Shown: positions 17,939-27,329, counted from the stretch's first letter. The stretch is 64,000 bases of DNA from a bacterium (GCA_029933125.1 JAOZOU010000002.1:234281-298280), one strand, 5' to 3'. Translations and numbers: made by a program. The notes: generated by a model not told the origin, from the sequence alone.

Positions 17939-19233
17939 GACCACTCTCCTATCGAGCCAGCATTGACTTTCTATATGGATTGGAGAAATCCGGCATAAAA
18001 CTGGGGCTTGATAGGACCATCAATCTCCTATCGTGGGCTGGAAATCCTGAGAAAAGCTTCAAAAGTATCCACATAGCTGGCACAAATGGGAAGGGCTCGG
18101 TGGCTTGCTTCCTGAATTCTATACTTGTGCACGGTGGCTTCAGAACAGGACTTTTCACTTCCCCACATCTGGTATCCTACCGTGAGCGCATGAGGGTAAA
18201 CGGAAATGTGATCGGGCGAGGTGAGCTTTCTGAGCTCACAACTTATCTTAGGGAAGGAATAATCCATTCTGGTGCGAGCTTCTTCGAAGCAACAACGGCC
18301 CTTGCCTTCGAATACTTCAGACGCAGGCGTGTCGATGTAGCTGTTGTTGAGGTTGGAATGGGGGGGAGATTGGATTCAACAAATGTGCTGCTTCCAGAGG
18401 TTACATGCATCACAACCATTGACTACGACCATACACTCTATCTTGGCAAAACACTTCCCAAAATAGCTCGTGAGAAAGCAGGTATCATAAAGGAACGTGT
18501 CCCGGTTGTTTGCGGTAAGACATCCTCTTCCGCCACAAGGGTGATAACGAAGATTGCAGCAAGAAAGAAAGCGCCATGCTATCTCCTAGGAAAAGACGCA
18601 AGCTACACGGTGATATCAAGTGACATCAACGGCTCAGTTTTTGAATATAAGGGCCTGGCGAATAGCCTCAAGCTTAAGGTGGGTATTCCAGGCCTACATC
18701 AGGTCGGAAATGCCGCGCTTGCTGTACTTACCGCGGAAGTGCTTAATGAATGTGGTTTCAGCATCGCAAGGCGGGCTATTGAAGAAGGTCTCTCGAATGC
18801 CTTTTGGCCCGGAAGGCTTCAGGTTCTGCGTCAAAGACCTTTTGTGATATGCGATGCAGCACATAATATTTCAGGTGTTAGGAGTCTCGCAGATTCGCTT
18901 GTCGCTTTCGGATTTGAGCCTGACGTTATCGTCTTCGGAGTTCTACGTGACAAACGCTACGATCAGATGCTGAGGATTCTTGCAAAACTCTCTCGTGTCT
19001 TTATCCTTACGAAACCTCAGTCCCCGCGTGCTTTGGGTGTGGGCGAGCTCAGGGAGGCAGCAAAAGGCATAGGTCTTAGGTGCTTTACCTGCGCGAAAAG
19101 CTCTCATGCTCTTGATAAGGCGCTTGAAATTTGCAAAGATAATGGCAAGATTCTTGTGTGTGGTTCTATCTATCTTTTGGGTGAGGTGATGCAGAAGTTT
19201 GGGTACAAACCTTGGCACGTCCTTTGCCAATAA
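17935..19233 (+). CDS. folC: folylpolyglutamate/dihydrofolate synthase
   Basis: A 432-residue Mur-ligase-family enzyme that adds glutamate to folates. The ATP P-loop is GTNGKGSVACF (residues ~48-58). FTSPHLVSYRERMRVNG and EVGMGGRLDSTNV are signatures, and IDYDHTLYLGKTLPKIAREKAGI contains the His-x-x-x-Leu-Gly region. The C-terminal domain begins at the CDAAHN motif. The start ATG overlaps the accD stop. The last codons contain a sigma-54-like element and the gene is followed by a strong promoter for the transporter ATPase. Confidence 0.95.
   Translation: MRPLSYRASIDFLYGLEKSGIKLGLDRTINLLSWAGNPEKSFKSIHIAGTNGKGSVACFLNSILVHGGFRTGLFTSPHLVSYRERMRVNGNVIGRGELSELTTYLREGIIHSGASFFEATTALAFEYFRRRRVDVAVVEVGMGGRLDSTNVLLPEVTCITTIDYDHTLYLGKTLPKIAREKAGIIKERVPVVCGKTSSSATRVITKIAARKKAPCYLLGKDASYTVISSDINGSVFEYKGLANSLKLKVGIPGLHQVGNAALAVLTAEVLNECGFSIARRAIEEGLSNAFWPGRLQVLRQRPFVICDAAHNISGVRSLADSLVAFGFEPDVIVFGVLRDKRYDQMLRILAKLSRVFILTKPQSPRALGVGELREAAKGIGLRCFTCAKSSHALDKALEICKDNGKILVCGSIYLLGEVMQKFGYKPWHVLCQ
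19213..19227 (+). promoter_or_regulatory. sigma-54-like -24/-12 element inside the folC end
   Basis: TGGCACG, four bases, then TTGC match the sigma-54 consensus (TGGCACG-N4-TTGC) completely, with GG and GC correctly spaced. It lies in the last codons of folC, ~60 bases before the ABC ATPase gene. It could be a coding coincidence; the sigma-70 site just after it is sufficient for expression. Confidence 0.4.
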
Positions 19234-19237
19234 CGGC

Positions 19238-19266
19238 TTGACATGCCCAGAGATGCTTTCTATACT
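19238..19266 (+). promoter_or_regulatory. near-consensus sigma-70 promoter for the ABC ATPase
   Basis: TTGACA at 19238-19243, 17 bases, then TATACT at 19261-19266. The predicted transcript start near 19273 leaves a short leader of ~14 bases that contains the GGGGGAGGG ribosome site of the ATPase gene. This is one of the best promoters in the window. Confidence 0.82.
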
Positions 19267-19286
19267 CACTGAGCTCGGGGGAGGGT

Positions 19287-20384
19287 ATGGCTAACGTAGT
19301 ACTGAAAAATGTCACAAAGATTTTCCCAGGTGGGGTGGTTGCTATAAAGGATGCGACGATTGAGGTCGCAGATCGTGAGTTCCTCGTAATTGTCGGACCT
19401 TCCGGCTGTGGGAAGTCAACCTTCCTGAGAGTGATTGCTGGGCTTGAGGAGTTGACGGCCGGCGAGATCTACATAGACGGGAAATTGGTGAATGATGTTC
19501 CTCCTAAGGACCGTGATATAGCTATGGTCTTTCAGAACTATGCTCTTTATCCTCATATGACTGTCTTTGACAACATGGCTTTTGGGCTCAAGCTTCGCAA
19601 GTTTCCCAAGGAGGAGATAAGGCAGCGTGTCCATGAGGCAGCTCGTATTCTTGGTATTGAGCAGCTTCTCGATAGGAAACCCAAGGCGCTTTCAGGAGGA
19701 CAGCGGCAGCGAGTTGCCGTTGGCAGAGCAATTGTGCGCAAGCCCAAGGTCTTCCTTTTTGATGAGCCTCTCTCCAACCTTGATGCGAAGATGCGGGTTC
19801 AAATGCGTGCTGAGCTTTCCAAACTCCATAATCGGCTTAAGGCGACGATAATCTATGTTACCCACGACCAGATAGAGGCAATGACCATGGGCGATCGTAT
19901 TGTCGTACTGAAGGATGGCATGATCCAGCAGGTTGCGGACCCTATGACACTCTATGACTCACCTGTCAATAAGTTTGTTGCTGGCTTCATTGGAAGCCCG
20001 GCTATGAACTTTATCGATGGCAAGCTTTTGCGGGACGGTGCCCTTTACTTTGACGAGGGAACATTTAAGGCAAAGGTGCCAGACGAGATAGCTTCCCATC
20101 TCCAGGCTTTCGAAGGAAAAGAGATAACGCTTGGGGTGCGACCTGAGGTCATCCAGGAAAAGACCGATAAGATTGGTCTGGAAATTGTTCCGTTTAAGGC
20201 AAAGGTGGAAGTTGTTGAACCCATGGGGAATGAGACCATAGTGTATGTGACAACTGGGAAGACGCCAATTGTCGCAAGGCTTATAGCGCGTAAGGATCTC
20301 AAACCCGATAGCGATGTCGAATTTGTCATCGACATGACAAGGGTTCACTTTTTTGATCCTTCGAACGAGAAGACAATCGTTTGA
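19287..20384 (+). CDS. sugar ABC transporter ATP-binding protein (MalK/UgpC family)
   Basis: A 365-residue ATPase of the CUT1 carbohydrate importers. Walker A is GPSGCGKST, the ABC signature LSGGQRQR, Walker B VFLFDEP, and the switch histidine lies in VTHDQIEAM. The C-terminal ~130 residues form the MalK-type regulatory OB domain (GVRPEVI and HFFDP). Such ATPases often serve several permease sets, so it may power the permeases at 61068-62823, but no permease adjoins it here. It has its own promoter, and the next gene (lptD) follows without a gap. Confidence 0.94.
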   Translation: MANVVLKNVTKIFPGGVVAIKDATIEVADREFLVIVGPSGCGKSTFLRVIAGLEELTAGEIYIDGKLVNDVPPKDRDIAMVFQNYALYPHMTVFDNMAFGLKLRKFPKEEIRQRVHEAARILGIEQLLDRKPKALSGGQRQRVAVGRAIVRKPKVFLFDEPLSNLDAKMRVQMRAELSKLHNRLKATIIYVTHDQIEAMTMGDRIVVLKDGMIQQVADPMTLYDSPVNKFVAGFIGSPAMNFIDGKLLRDGALYFDEGTFKAKVPDEIASHLQAFEGKEITLGVRPEVIQEKTDKIGLEIVPFKAKVEVVEPMGNETIVYVTTGKTPIVARLIARKDLKPDSDVEFVIDMTRVHFFDPSNEKTIV

Positions 20385-20440
20385 GGTTTGCCCAAAGTAG
20401 CAGCGCTTTCCGCAAAAGATCTTACCCTGGTCTAGACTTC

Positions 20441-23400
20441 ATGATGAAGAGTTTAGCGAAACTGGCTACCTGCATTGTGCTGCTAGCACCTACCCTCTTT
20501 GCCCAGGGGATTTTCAACATCTCAGCCGACCGACTGACCGGTAAGAGAACTCCAGAGAAAGAACTCGTCTTGCTTGAGGGTAATGTCAAGATACTTCACG
20601 GAGAGACCAGGGCTCAAGCCGACACAGGTTACTATGATAAGACAGCTGAGGTTGTAGAGCTCAAGGGAAATGTAGTCATAACCCGGAGCGGTGTTGAAAT
20701 AAAGGCTCCAAAGGCGGAGTATATGAGGCTGGCCCGCATCGCTCTCTTCCCCAACGGACTTGATGCAAGTGAGGATGGTATTGCACTGTTTGCTGACTGG
20801 GGAAGATACAACCTTGGAGACGAGATCGTCGAAGTCAAGGGTCATGTTCTATATAGGGAGCGTCAAAGAGAGATTCTTGCTGACAGTGCCAGATATGATC
20901 GCGCGGGAGGCAGCATCTATGCTGAGGGTGGGGTTGTGATGCGAGATCGATCCCGTGGGGGTGTGCTACGTGCTGCTGCAATTCGCTACGACCGCAAGAC
21001 AGGGCATGGGATTGCAACAGGACAGCCATTGCTTGAAATCAAACAGGACAAAGAGGAAATCCTTACCCTGATTGCTGCTGACTCGATGGAAGTCTTTGCC
21101 AATGACAGAAGAGCACTTGCTCTGGGTAATGTTGAGATAATTCGAGGTTCAGCTGTTGCTACCTGCCGGCGTGCAATTTTTCTTGATGCTGAGAATCGCA
21201 CTGTGCTCACCGATGGACCGATTATCGTGGATGATAGGAGCTCTTTGTCGGGAGAAACCATAAGCATTTTTTCCCATGATGGTGAAATTTCCAGAATCCT
21301 GGTTTCCGGTAATGCAAGGAGCATATATCAACCTTCCGGCGAGCCGCGCACAGATCTTACAGGAGATGAGATAGATCTGCAATTTGACGGAGGCGAGCTC
21401 CGGCATGTGGAAGTGAAGGGAAATGCCAAAGGCATCTTCGGCTCGGAAGCTTCGGAAGGAATTGGCAACGAAGTCGAGGGTGCGACCATCACGATTAACT
21501 TTGACCAGACAAGAGCCCGCGAGGCAGCCGTTGGTGGAGGTGTTACTGGTACATACCATCTTAAAGAAGCTTCAGGCAAGATAGGCGTCGTCAACTATGC
21601 TTGTGACAGCCTCCACTACGATGTTCCTGTATCACTCATGCATCTTAAAGGCAATGCGAGGATTGAATATGCTGGAATGAGGTTGCTAGCCGATCTCATC
21701 GAATATAACTCAAGCACTAGCAATCTCTATGCTCCTGTAAACCCTGTTCTCTGGGAAGGGGATGATAAGATCACAGGTGCAGCCCTGAGCTATAATCTTA
21801 AGACCAAGCGTGGAGCAATAGTTGCTGGGCGCACAGCATATGAACGCGGTCTTTACACAGGGAAGCTTATAAGAAAAACGGGGCTTCGAACGCTCAACGT
21901 TGAAGGCGGAACCTATACGAGCTGTAACCTCCGTGATCCCCACTATACCTTCACAAGCTCCCAGATGAAGATGTATGTCAATGATAAGGTTATAACCAAG
22001 CCCCTGGTTCTCAGAGTAAGAGGGGTACCGATTTTTGCCTTACCTTTCTTTATCTTTCCCATACGCAGGGGACGCCACTCGGGTATCTTGATTCCCAAAA
22101 TTGAGTTTGGCTTTGATGAAAACAGAGGACGTTTTGTTCGTAATGCCGGCTATTACTGGGCACCTAACGATTACTTCGATCTGACGCTCTGGGCAGACTA
22201 CTATGAAAGATCTCGTTGGATTGCTCATGGTGAGGCACGTTATAAAGTGCGCTATCTTCTGACGGGTTCGTTTAAGGGATCATTTTTGAAAGATATCAAC
22301 ACAGGCGCTTCCCGCTGGGATCTTGGTGGAAACCACATCCAAGAAGTCGGCGATGATGGTAGACTCATTGTGCATGCCGATTTCGTCAGCGATAAAACTT
22401 ATCGCAAGGAAACAAGTGATATCCTTGAGGAGCAGCTAAGGAGAACACTTGAGTCTGATGTCTCATATTCGGGCAGGTGGCGAAGTGGCAGCTTTACAAT
22501 TGCAGCCGAGAGGCGCGAGAATCTTGACACCGATCAGGTTACCCAATCACTACCTCGTTTCAATTTCTTTCTGAGCAAGCTTACACTTATCGAACCCTCA
22601 AAGGATGGCTGGCACAGGGGGACTTATCTTACCGCTACGACAAGCGGCTCTAGCACTTTGAGTAAGACAGCCTCGGATCGTAAAACCCAGCAGCAGGCTC
22701 GCATCAATGTCAAGATAGATTCGGATCTGAGATTTGGCGGAAGGTCTCAGAGTGTAAGGAGCTCAATGATTGTCTCATCTGTTCGCAAGGATTTAAGCGA
22801 ATGGTGCACAGGATGTACTGGTGGGAAGGTTGTTAATTCTGCTCTCTCAGACCAGATCAATTTCATAGCTAAATTTCTTCCCTTTGGCTGGTTGAATTTC
22901 GATCCATCACTGGCAATGTCAGTTACCCTCTATGATGACGACAAGCAGGGTAGGCATTTTCCGTTGCGTTTCATGTATTGGGGGGGCTTTTCAACGACAG
23001 CATCAATCTACCGAACCTTCTTTCCTCGCCTTGGAGCGCTCGAGGCTTTGCGGCATGTAATAACGCCAAGAATTTCCTTCACCCATCGGCCAGATTTTTC
23101 AAAATACAAAGGGCGCTTCTTCAGTCTTCCAGGCATATCGGGAGAAGTCAGCAAGGCAACATCAGCAACAATCAGCCTCACAAACCGACTTCAGGCAAAG
23201 GTGAGGCATGGGGAGCAGGTGAGAAGAATTGATAATCTTCTAAGTCTGGAGACCTCAACATCCTACGATTTCCTTTACAAGGACAAGGGGCGAAAAACGC
23301 CTTTCTCGATCATCACCAATCACCTTCGAATCTATCCGTCGAATCATGTGACACTTGATGTGGCATTCTCCAACAATCCTATTGATCTTTCTTTCGAATC

Positions 23401-23854
23401 GCTCAATGCGACTGCGAATTTTTCCTATTCCGGTTCCGGTCCTTTCCCTCCCGGTTTCTCCAAGCCCGAGATTGAGCAACCCGAGGTTGTACCTGAAGAG
23501 GGTGTGGGAGGATCGGACATCACGTCTCCAACTCAGAAGCCCTGGCACGCAGGTGCAATTTTTCGTTATACAAAAGCTTACACTGGAGGCAAGGATAGCT
23601 ACTGGCTGGATCTGACGGCTGGATTCAACCTCTCAACGAACTGGCGAATCGAGTATAGCGGCAGATTTGATCTTGCAAATCGCGAGACAGCCTACCAGGA
23701 GTATTCGATTTACAGAGATCTGCATTGCTGGGAAGCTCAGTTCGTCAGGCGCTACTCAGGAGGGGAGTGGCAATACTACTTCCGCATAAACATAAAGGCT
23801 CATCCTGAGGTCTATACAGAGCGTGGTCTAAGAGCTCTTTATCGAAGCTACTGA
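20441..23854 (+). CDS. lptD: LPS-assembly outer membrane protein LptD
   Basis: A 1137-residue OstA/LptD-type protein that inserts lipopolysaccharide in the outer leaflet of the outer membrane. A signal peptide (MMKSLAKLATCIVLLAPTLF) precedes a long periplasmic region with repeated OstA beta-taco strands (residues ~25-480: LEGNVKILHGETRAQAD, VEVKGHVLY, LKGNARIEYAG). A C-terminal beta-barrel follows, entered at VRGVPIFALPFFIFPIRRGRHSGIL, the classic LptD motif. It is longer than the ~780-residue E. coli protein because the periplasmic part is expanded. ATGs at 20441/20444 suit the signal peptide; a TTG at 20381 overlapping the ATPase stop would add 20 residues. No strong ribosome site is seen. 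Confidence 0.92.
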   Translation: MMKSLAKLATCIVLLAPTLFAQGIFNISADRLTGKRTPEKELVLLEGNVKILHGETRAQADTGYYDKTAEVVELKGNVVITRSGVEIKAPKAEYMRLARIALFPNGLDASEDGIALFADWGRYNLGDEIVEVKGHVLYRERQREILADSARYDRAGGSIYAEGGVVMRDRSRGGVLRAAAIRYDRKTGHGIATGQPLLEIKQDKEEILTLIAADSMEVFANDRRALALGNVEIIRGSAVATCRRAIFLDAENRTVLTDGPIIVDDRSSLSGETISIFSHDGEISRILVSGNARSIYQPSGEPRTDLTGDEIDLQFDGGELRHVEVKGNAKGIFGSEASEGIGNEVEGATITINFDQTRAREAAVGGGVTGTYHLKEASGKIGVVNYACDSLHYDVPVSLMHLKGNARIEYAGMRLLADLIEYNSSTSNLYAPVNPVLWEGDDKITGAALSYNLKTKRGAIVAGRTAYERGLYTGKLIRKTGLRTLNVEGGTYTSCNLRDPHYTFTSSQMKMYVNDKVITKPLVLRVRGVPIFALPFFIFPIRRGRHSGILIPKIEFGFDENRGRFVRNAGYYWAPNDYFDLTLWADYYERSRWIAHGEARYKVRYLLTGSFKGSFLKDINTGASRWDLGGNHIQEVGDDGRLIVHADFVSDKTYRKETSDILEEQLRRTLESDVSYSGRWRSGSFTIAAERRENLDTDQVTQSLPRFNFFLSKLTLIEPSKDGWHRGTYLTATTSGSSTLSKTASDRKTQQQARINVKIDSDLRFGGRSQSVRSSMIVSSVRKDLSEWCTGCTGGKVVNSALSDQINFIAKFLPFGWLNFDPSLAMSVTLYDDDKQGRHFPLRFMYWGGFSTTASIYRTFFPRLGALEALRHVITPRISFTHRPDFSKYKGRFFSLPGISGEVSKATSATISLTNRLQAKVRHGEQVRRIDNLLSLETSTSYDFLYKDKGRKTPFSIITNHLRIYPSNHVTLDVAFSNNPIDLSFESLNATANFSYSGSGPFPPGFSKPEIEQPEVVPEEGVGGSDITSPTQKPWHAGAIFRYTKAYTGGKDSYWLDLTAGFNLSTNWRIEYSGRFDLANRETAYQEYSIYRDLHCWEAQFVRRYSGGEWQYYFRINIKAHPEVYTERGLRALYRSY

Positions 23855-23953
23855 GATTCACCTGTCTCGTTAGATCCTATCTCTGCATATTGACGATCTA
23901 CCCGAGGCGTACTATGGGTAGGATTCAGCGTTTTGCTGCCGAGATTTGATGCG

Positions 23954-24433
23954 ATGGAGACTAACCCCCTTACGAAAGCCCTCGAGATCTGGAGTCTCGA
24001 GACTCTGCTCAATACCTCAATTGCTCTGGGGTTAGTAGCTTTTGGCCTCATGCTTGTGCAAAGATATTTACAATCCCTTCGAGAAGAGTTCAGCCTGCGC
24101 GTGTCGATTGAGGTCTGGAATCTTGCGATTGGTGTCGCGGTCGATGTAATACTTGCTTTCATTGTGCTTGGTGGTTTTCTTGTTTTGAATCCAGACACAA
24201 TGGCAGACATGAGGATGGCGATTCCTTTTGTGCCAGTCGCTACCATTCTTTTCGCGATTGCTCTCATTGTCCGGCTTTTCTATGGTGGGCATCGAGCTTT
24301 GACCAGGGGTTTCATCAAGTCGCTTTGGCTCATGCTCTTTGCCAACGTTATAAACATTCTTGGTTATTCCATAGGGTATGCCCTGAGCGAGAAATCGTGC
24401 ATTCCTCTCAAATGCCTTATCGTGAAGCGGTGA
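23954..24433 (+). CDS. small polytopic membrane protein, function unknown
   Basis: A 159-residue protein with about four hydrophobic segments (near LLNTSIALGLVAFGLML, LAIGVAVDVILAFIVLGGFL, FVPVATILFAIALIVRLF and LWLMLFANVINILGYSIG). I recognise no family. The ATG at 23954 is preferred to an upstream TTG. A weak promoter-like pair (TTGACG at 23890, TATGGG at 23913) lies ahead. Its last 22 bases overlap, in another frame, the start of a mini-ferredoxin gene, which suggests coupled translation and a shared role, perhaps electron delivery at the membrane. That link is inference. Confidence 0.6.
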   Translation: METNPLTKALEIWSLETLLNTSIALGLVAFGLMLVQRYLQSLREEFSLRVSIEVWNLAIGVAVDVILAFIVLGGFLVLNPDTMADMRMAIPFVPVATILFAIALIVRLFYGGHRALTRGFIKSLWLMLFANVINILGYSIGYALSEKSCIPLKCLIVKR

Positions 24434-24519
24434 AAGGTAAGTGCACTGGTTGCCATATTTGTGACTATAAGTGCCCTTTTAACGCAATAGCGCTAAGAGA
24501 ATTGCCGATTGGAAGGTGA
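24412..24519 (+). CDS. 35-residue single-cluster mini-ferredoxin
   Basis: A tiny open frame, ATG at 24412 to TGA at 24519, contains GKCTGCHICDYKCPFNAIAL: four cysteines spaced Cys-x2-Cys-x2-Cys-x3-Cys-Pro, the pattern that binds one [4Fe-4S] cluster in bacterial ferredoxins. It looks like half of a 2[4Fe-4S] ferredoxin. No ribosome site precedes the ATG, so it probably depends on translation of the overlapping membrane-protein gene. An alternative is that both are pieces of one frameshifted membrane protein with a C-terminal ferredoxin domain. Confidence 0.6.
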   Translation: MPYREAVKGKCTGCHICDYKCPFNAIALRELPIGR

Positions 24520-24744
24520 GGCTTGAATCTATCTCCTGGTCGTAAGATTAGTCTTGAATAAGACACAGTCACGTGATTGTATCAAGCGTTGGGATGACGA
24601 GGAACAAAGCAGGAATTTTTGGTTTTAATAAATGTGGCCAGAGGAGTGTCGAGAAAAATCTTGTATTGAGTTGTAAAGGAATCCCTCGGCATTGGGTCGA
24701 AGCAGTGAGCAGTTGACCGCATTCAGGTAGAGGACCTTGAGATC

Positions 24745-26430
24745 GTGGATCTAAGAATCAAGGCCGCGCTGATTTCAATCTTTGTCAATATCTTCCTTAT
24801 AGCCCTAAAGTTCCTCCTTGCGCGCATCTCAGGCAGCGCAGCTATTCATGCTGATGCCTGGCATTCACTTTCAGATCTTGTTGTCTCTTTCCTTGTCCTG
24901 GGAGGGTTGAAGGTTACCTCCACACAGGAACGGAGAAGCATAGTGAATTGGCGCGGGCTTGAGCATGTGATAGCGATCGGCGTTGGAGCGTTTATCATAT
25001 ATACAGCCTGGCGCATCTTTGCAGGAGCTCTACGTCCACCCACGGTGAGTCTTCGCAATGTTGGCTGGGTGATTCTTGGAGCGCTTGTCTGCGCACTCGT
25101 ATCCTACGTTATAGCTGTCATGAAAATAAGGGTGGGAAAGATCAAGGGCTCACCAAGCTTGGTTGCTGATGGTTATCACTCAAAGATGGATGTCTATTCA
25201 ACTGTTGCGGTCATCATTGGGCTCTTTGGTGTAACGATGGGGATAGATCTTGACAGAGCTGCAGCCGGGCTTGTTTCGATTCTTATCGCTATGACGGGCA
25301 TTGAAATAATGATAGCCTCCATCAGGGCTATAACCGCTGGCGCCTCGCTTTCTGAGTATCTCCTCTGGTTTGTCTTTGAGAGGGGCCGGAAGGATACGAG
25401 ATTTTCGCGTTTCCTCAGGCGTATCAGGGTTGTTGTGGATTGGCTTTCAGCTGATAGGAGATATGTCTACATAATCGCCTGCCTCGTAGTAATCCTCTGG
25501 GTCTTCTCAGGCTTCTTTATTATCAGGGAAGGTGAGGAAGGACTTGTCTATAGATTCGGAAGTCTCATAGAGAGCGGGATAGAACCTGGACTTCACTTCC
25601 ATGCTCCTTTCCCCATTGAGACTGTTCAGAAAATCGAGGTCGCTAAGATTCGGCGGGTCGAGCTTGGTTTCAGAAGTGTTGGTCCACTGGTCGGGACTGC
25701 CCGTGCCTATGAGTGGGAAAGCAGGCACCAGGGTGGTGGCTATCAGAAGCGCCTCGATGAATCCCTCATCTTCACAGGTGATGAGAACATAATCGATGTA
25801 AATACCGTTGTTCAATACCGCATAAGAGATGCCATCAAGTATGCCTTAAATGTGGAAGCACCCAAGGCTCTGGTATCATCTTATGCACTTGCATGTTTAC
25901 GCTGGGTCATCAGTTTGACCCACATCGAAAGCCTTCTTACGACAGACAGGTCGAAGATTGAACAAGATGTTGCCAATGAACTTCAGAAGCTCCTCGATGA
26001 GAGCAAGTCGGGAATTGAAGTCGTTGGCGTAAAGCTTCAAGATGTTCATCCTCCAATCGAGGTTGTGAGCGCTTTTAGAGAAGTTGCAAGTGCAAGGGAG
26101 GATAAGAACAGATTTATAAATCAGGCTCTGGCCTATCAGGATAGCCTCATACCCGAAGCCAGGGGGGCAGCAGTAAGACTTCTCGAGGAGGCACATGCCG
26201 AGAGCACCGAGATGGTCGAGCATGCCTATGGCGAAGCCAAGCGCTTCCTTTACGTGGTTAAGGAGTATGAACGCCATCGCGATGTAACAGCCCTGAGGAT
26301 GTATCTTGAGACAATGGAAAATGTGCTTCCAGGTCTGGATAAGTTCCTTGTTGAGCCTGATATAGGCGCTGAGCCGCTGGACTTGCGTTTCTTTGACGAG
26401 AATGTTATTGGACAGCCCGGGGGATGGTAG
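24745..26430 (+). CDS. fusion of a cation-diffusion-facilitator membrane domain and an HflK/SPFH domain
   Basis: A 561-residue protein. Residues ~1-210 are a cation efflux (CDF) transmembrane unit with both metal-site helices: HADAWHSLSDL in the second helix and ADGYHSKMDVYSTV in the fifth. After a basic linker, a further helix (~245-262) leads to an HflK-type SPFH domain (REGEEGLVYRFGSLIESGIEPGLHFHAPFP, then AREDKNRFINQALAYQDSLIPEARG). The usual cytoplasmic CDF domain is absent and the SPFH domain takes its place. The start is GTG at 24745. hflC and a second hflK-like gene follow directly, so the three probably form a membrane complex. Metal export coupled to a band-7 assembly is inference. 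Confidence 0.85.
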   Translation: MDLRIKAALISIFVNIFLIALKFLLARISGSAAIHADAWHSLSDLVVSFLVLGGLKVTSTQERRSIVNWRGLEHVIAIGVGAFIIYTAWRIFAGALRPPTVSLRNVGWVILGALVCALVSYVIAVMKIRVGKIKGSPSLVADGYHSKMDVYSTVAVIIGLFGVTMGIDLDRAAAGLVSILIAMTGIEIMIASIRAITAGASLSEYLLWFVFERGRKDTRFSRFLRRIRVVVDWLSADRRYVYIIACLVVILWVFSGFFIIREGEEGLVYRFGSLIESGIEPGLHFHAPFPIETVQKIEVAKIRRVELGFRSVGPLVGTARAYEWESRHQGGGYQKRLDESLIFTGDENIIDVNTVVQYRIRDAIKYALNVEAPKALVSSYALACLRWVISLTHIESLLTTDRSKIEQDVANELQKLLDESKSGIEVVGVKLQDVHPPIEVVSAFREVASAREDKNRFINQALAYQDSLIPEARGAAVRLLEEAHAESTEMVEHAYGEAKRFLYVVKEYERHRDVTALRMYLETMENVLPGLDKFLVEPDIGAEPLDLRFFDENVIGQPGGW

Positions 26431-26432
26431 CC

Positions 26433-27320
26433 ATGCAGAGGTCAACCGTGATTCTGATTGTTGTAATTGCTATTGGGCTTATGATGTTGAATTCAGCCCT
26501 CTTCGAAGTTCGCGAGACAGAGCAGGTTGTCATAACGCAATTTGGTAAACCCGTTCGTGTCATAAGCGATGCGGGGCTCTATGTGAAGCTACCTGATCCC
26601 ATCCAGGCTGTTAGAAGGTTTGACAAGCGTCTTCTTGTCTATGATGTAAAGCCAAGTGAATTCCTGACGGCTGACAAGAAGAATCTTATTCTCAATGTCT
26701 ATGTGACCTGGCGAATCGTTGATCCCAGGAAATTCCTTGCATCCGTCAGAGAGCGTTCTATAGCTGAGATACTGCTTGCGGATGTGGCAATCGCCGAGGT
26801 TGGTGCAGCAATAGGAAACATTCCACTTTCAGCTCTGGTCTCAACCGAAGCTGAAAGTGTTGTCGTGGATAGCGTAATGGCGGGGGTTACGAGGAACTGC
26901 AGGAGCAGAGCTCTTAACAACTATGGGATAGATGTGCTTGATGTGCGAGTGAAGCAGCTTCGTCTACCAGAGCAGAATCTCGAGAGTGTTTTCGAAAGGA
27001 TGAGAGCTGAGCGCCAGCGAATGGCGAAGAAGTATAGGTCTGAAGGTCAGGAACAGGCTATCAAGATTCGAGCAGAGGCTGACAAGCAGAAGCGTACGAT
27101 CCTCGCTCAAGCCTATCGGGAATCGGAGAAGATAAAAGGTGAAGGCGAAGCCAAGGCTGCAAAGATCTATGCAGATGCCTTTAGCAAAGATCCACGTTTC
27201 TACAAGCTTGTCCGAACACTGCAGGCATACGAGAAGTTCCTTAATGAGAAGACGACTGTTGTACTTTCTACTGATTCGGAGCTTCTCAAGCTGCTTAAAC
27301 AAGGGAAGCCTGCCAAGTAG
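26433..27320 (+). CDS. hflC: HflC-like SPFH protein
   Basis: A 295-residue membrane-anchored prohibitin-like protein. One N-terminal helix (residues ~5-22) is followed by the SPFH domain (VRETEQVVITQFGKPVRVI, then KLPDPIQAVRRFDKR) and a long charged coiled coil ending with the HflC-typical FERMRAERQRMAKKYRSEGQ and EGEAKAAKIYADAFSKDPRFY. HflC pairs with HflK to control the FtsH protease. The ATG at 26433 is well spaced from GGGGGA; one at 26424 overlaps the upstream stop. It sits between two HflK-type genes, so it may form two different heteromers. Confidence 0.9.
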   Translation: MQRSTVILIVVIAIGLMMLNSALFEVRETEQVVITQFGKPVRVISDAGLYVKLPDPIQAVRRFDKRLLVYDVKPSEFLTADKKNLILNVYVTWRIVDPRKFLASVRERSIAEILLADVAIAEVGAAIGNIPLSALVSTEAESVVVDSVMAGVTRNCRSRALNNYGIDVLDVRVKQLRLPEQNLESVFERMRAERQRMAKKYRSEGQEQAIKIRAEADKQKRTILAQAYRESEKIKGEGEAKAAKIYADAFSKDPRFYKLVRTLQAYEKFLNEKTTVVLSTDSELLKLLKQGKPAK

Positions 27321-27329
27321 GTGGGTGAA

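Noticed and set aside
24553-24581. TTGAAT with a 17-base spacer to TTGTAT before the CDF-HflK gene
   Set aside because: The -10 matches only three of six bases and it lies ~165 bases before the start; too weak to annotate.
25454-25470. AGGAG before an ATG at the start of the HflK part of the CDF fusion, suggesting two genes
   Set aside because: The ATG is out of frame with the HflK domain, so it cannot start a separate HflK.
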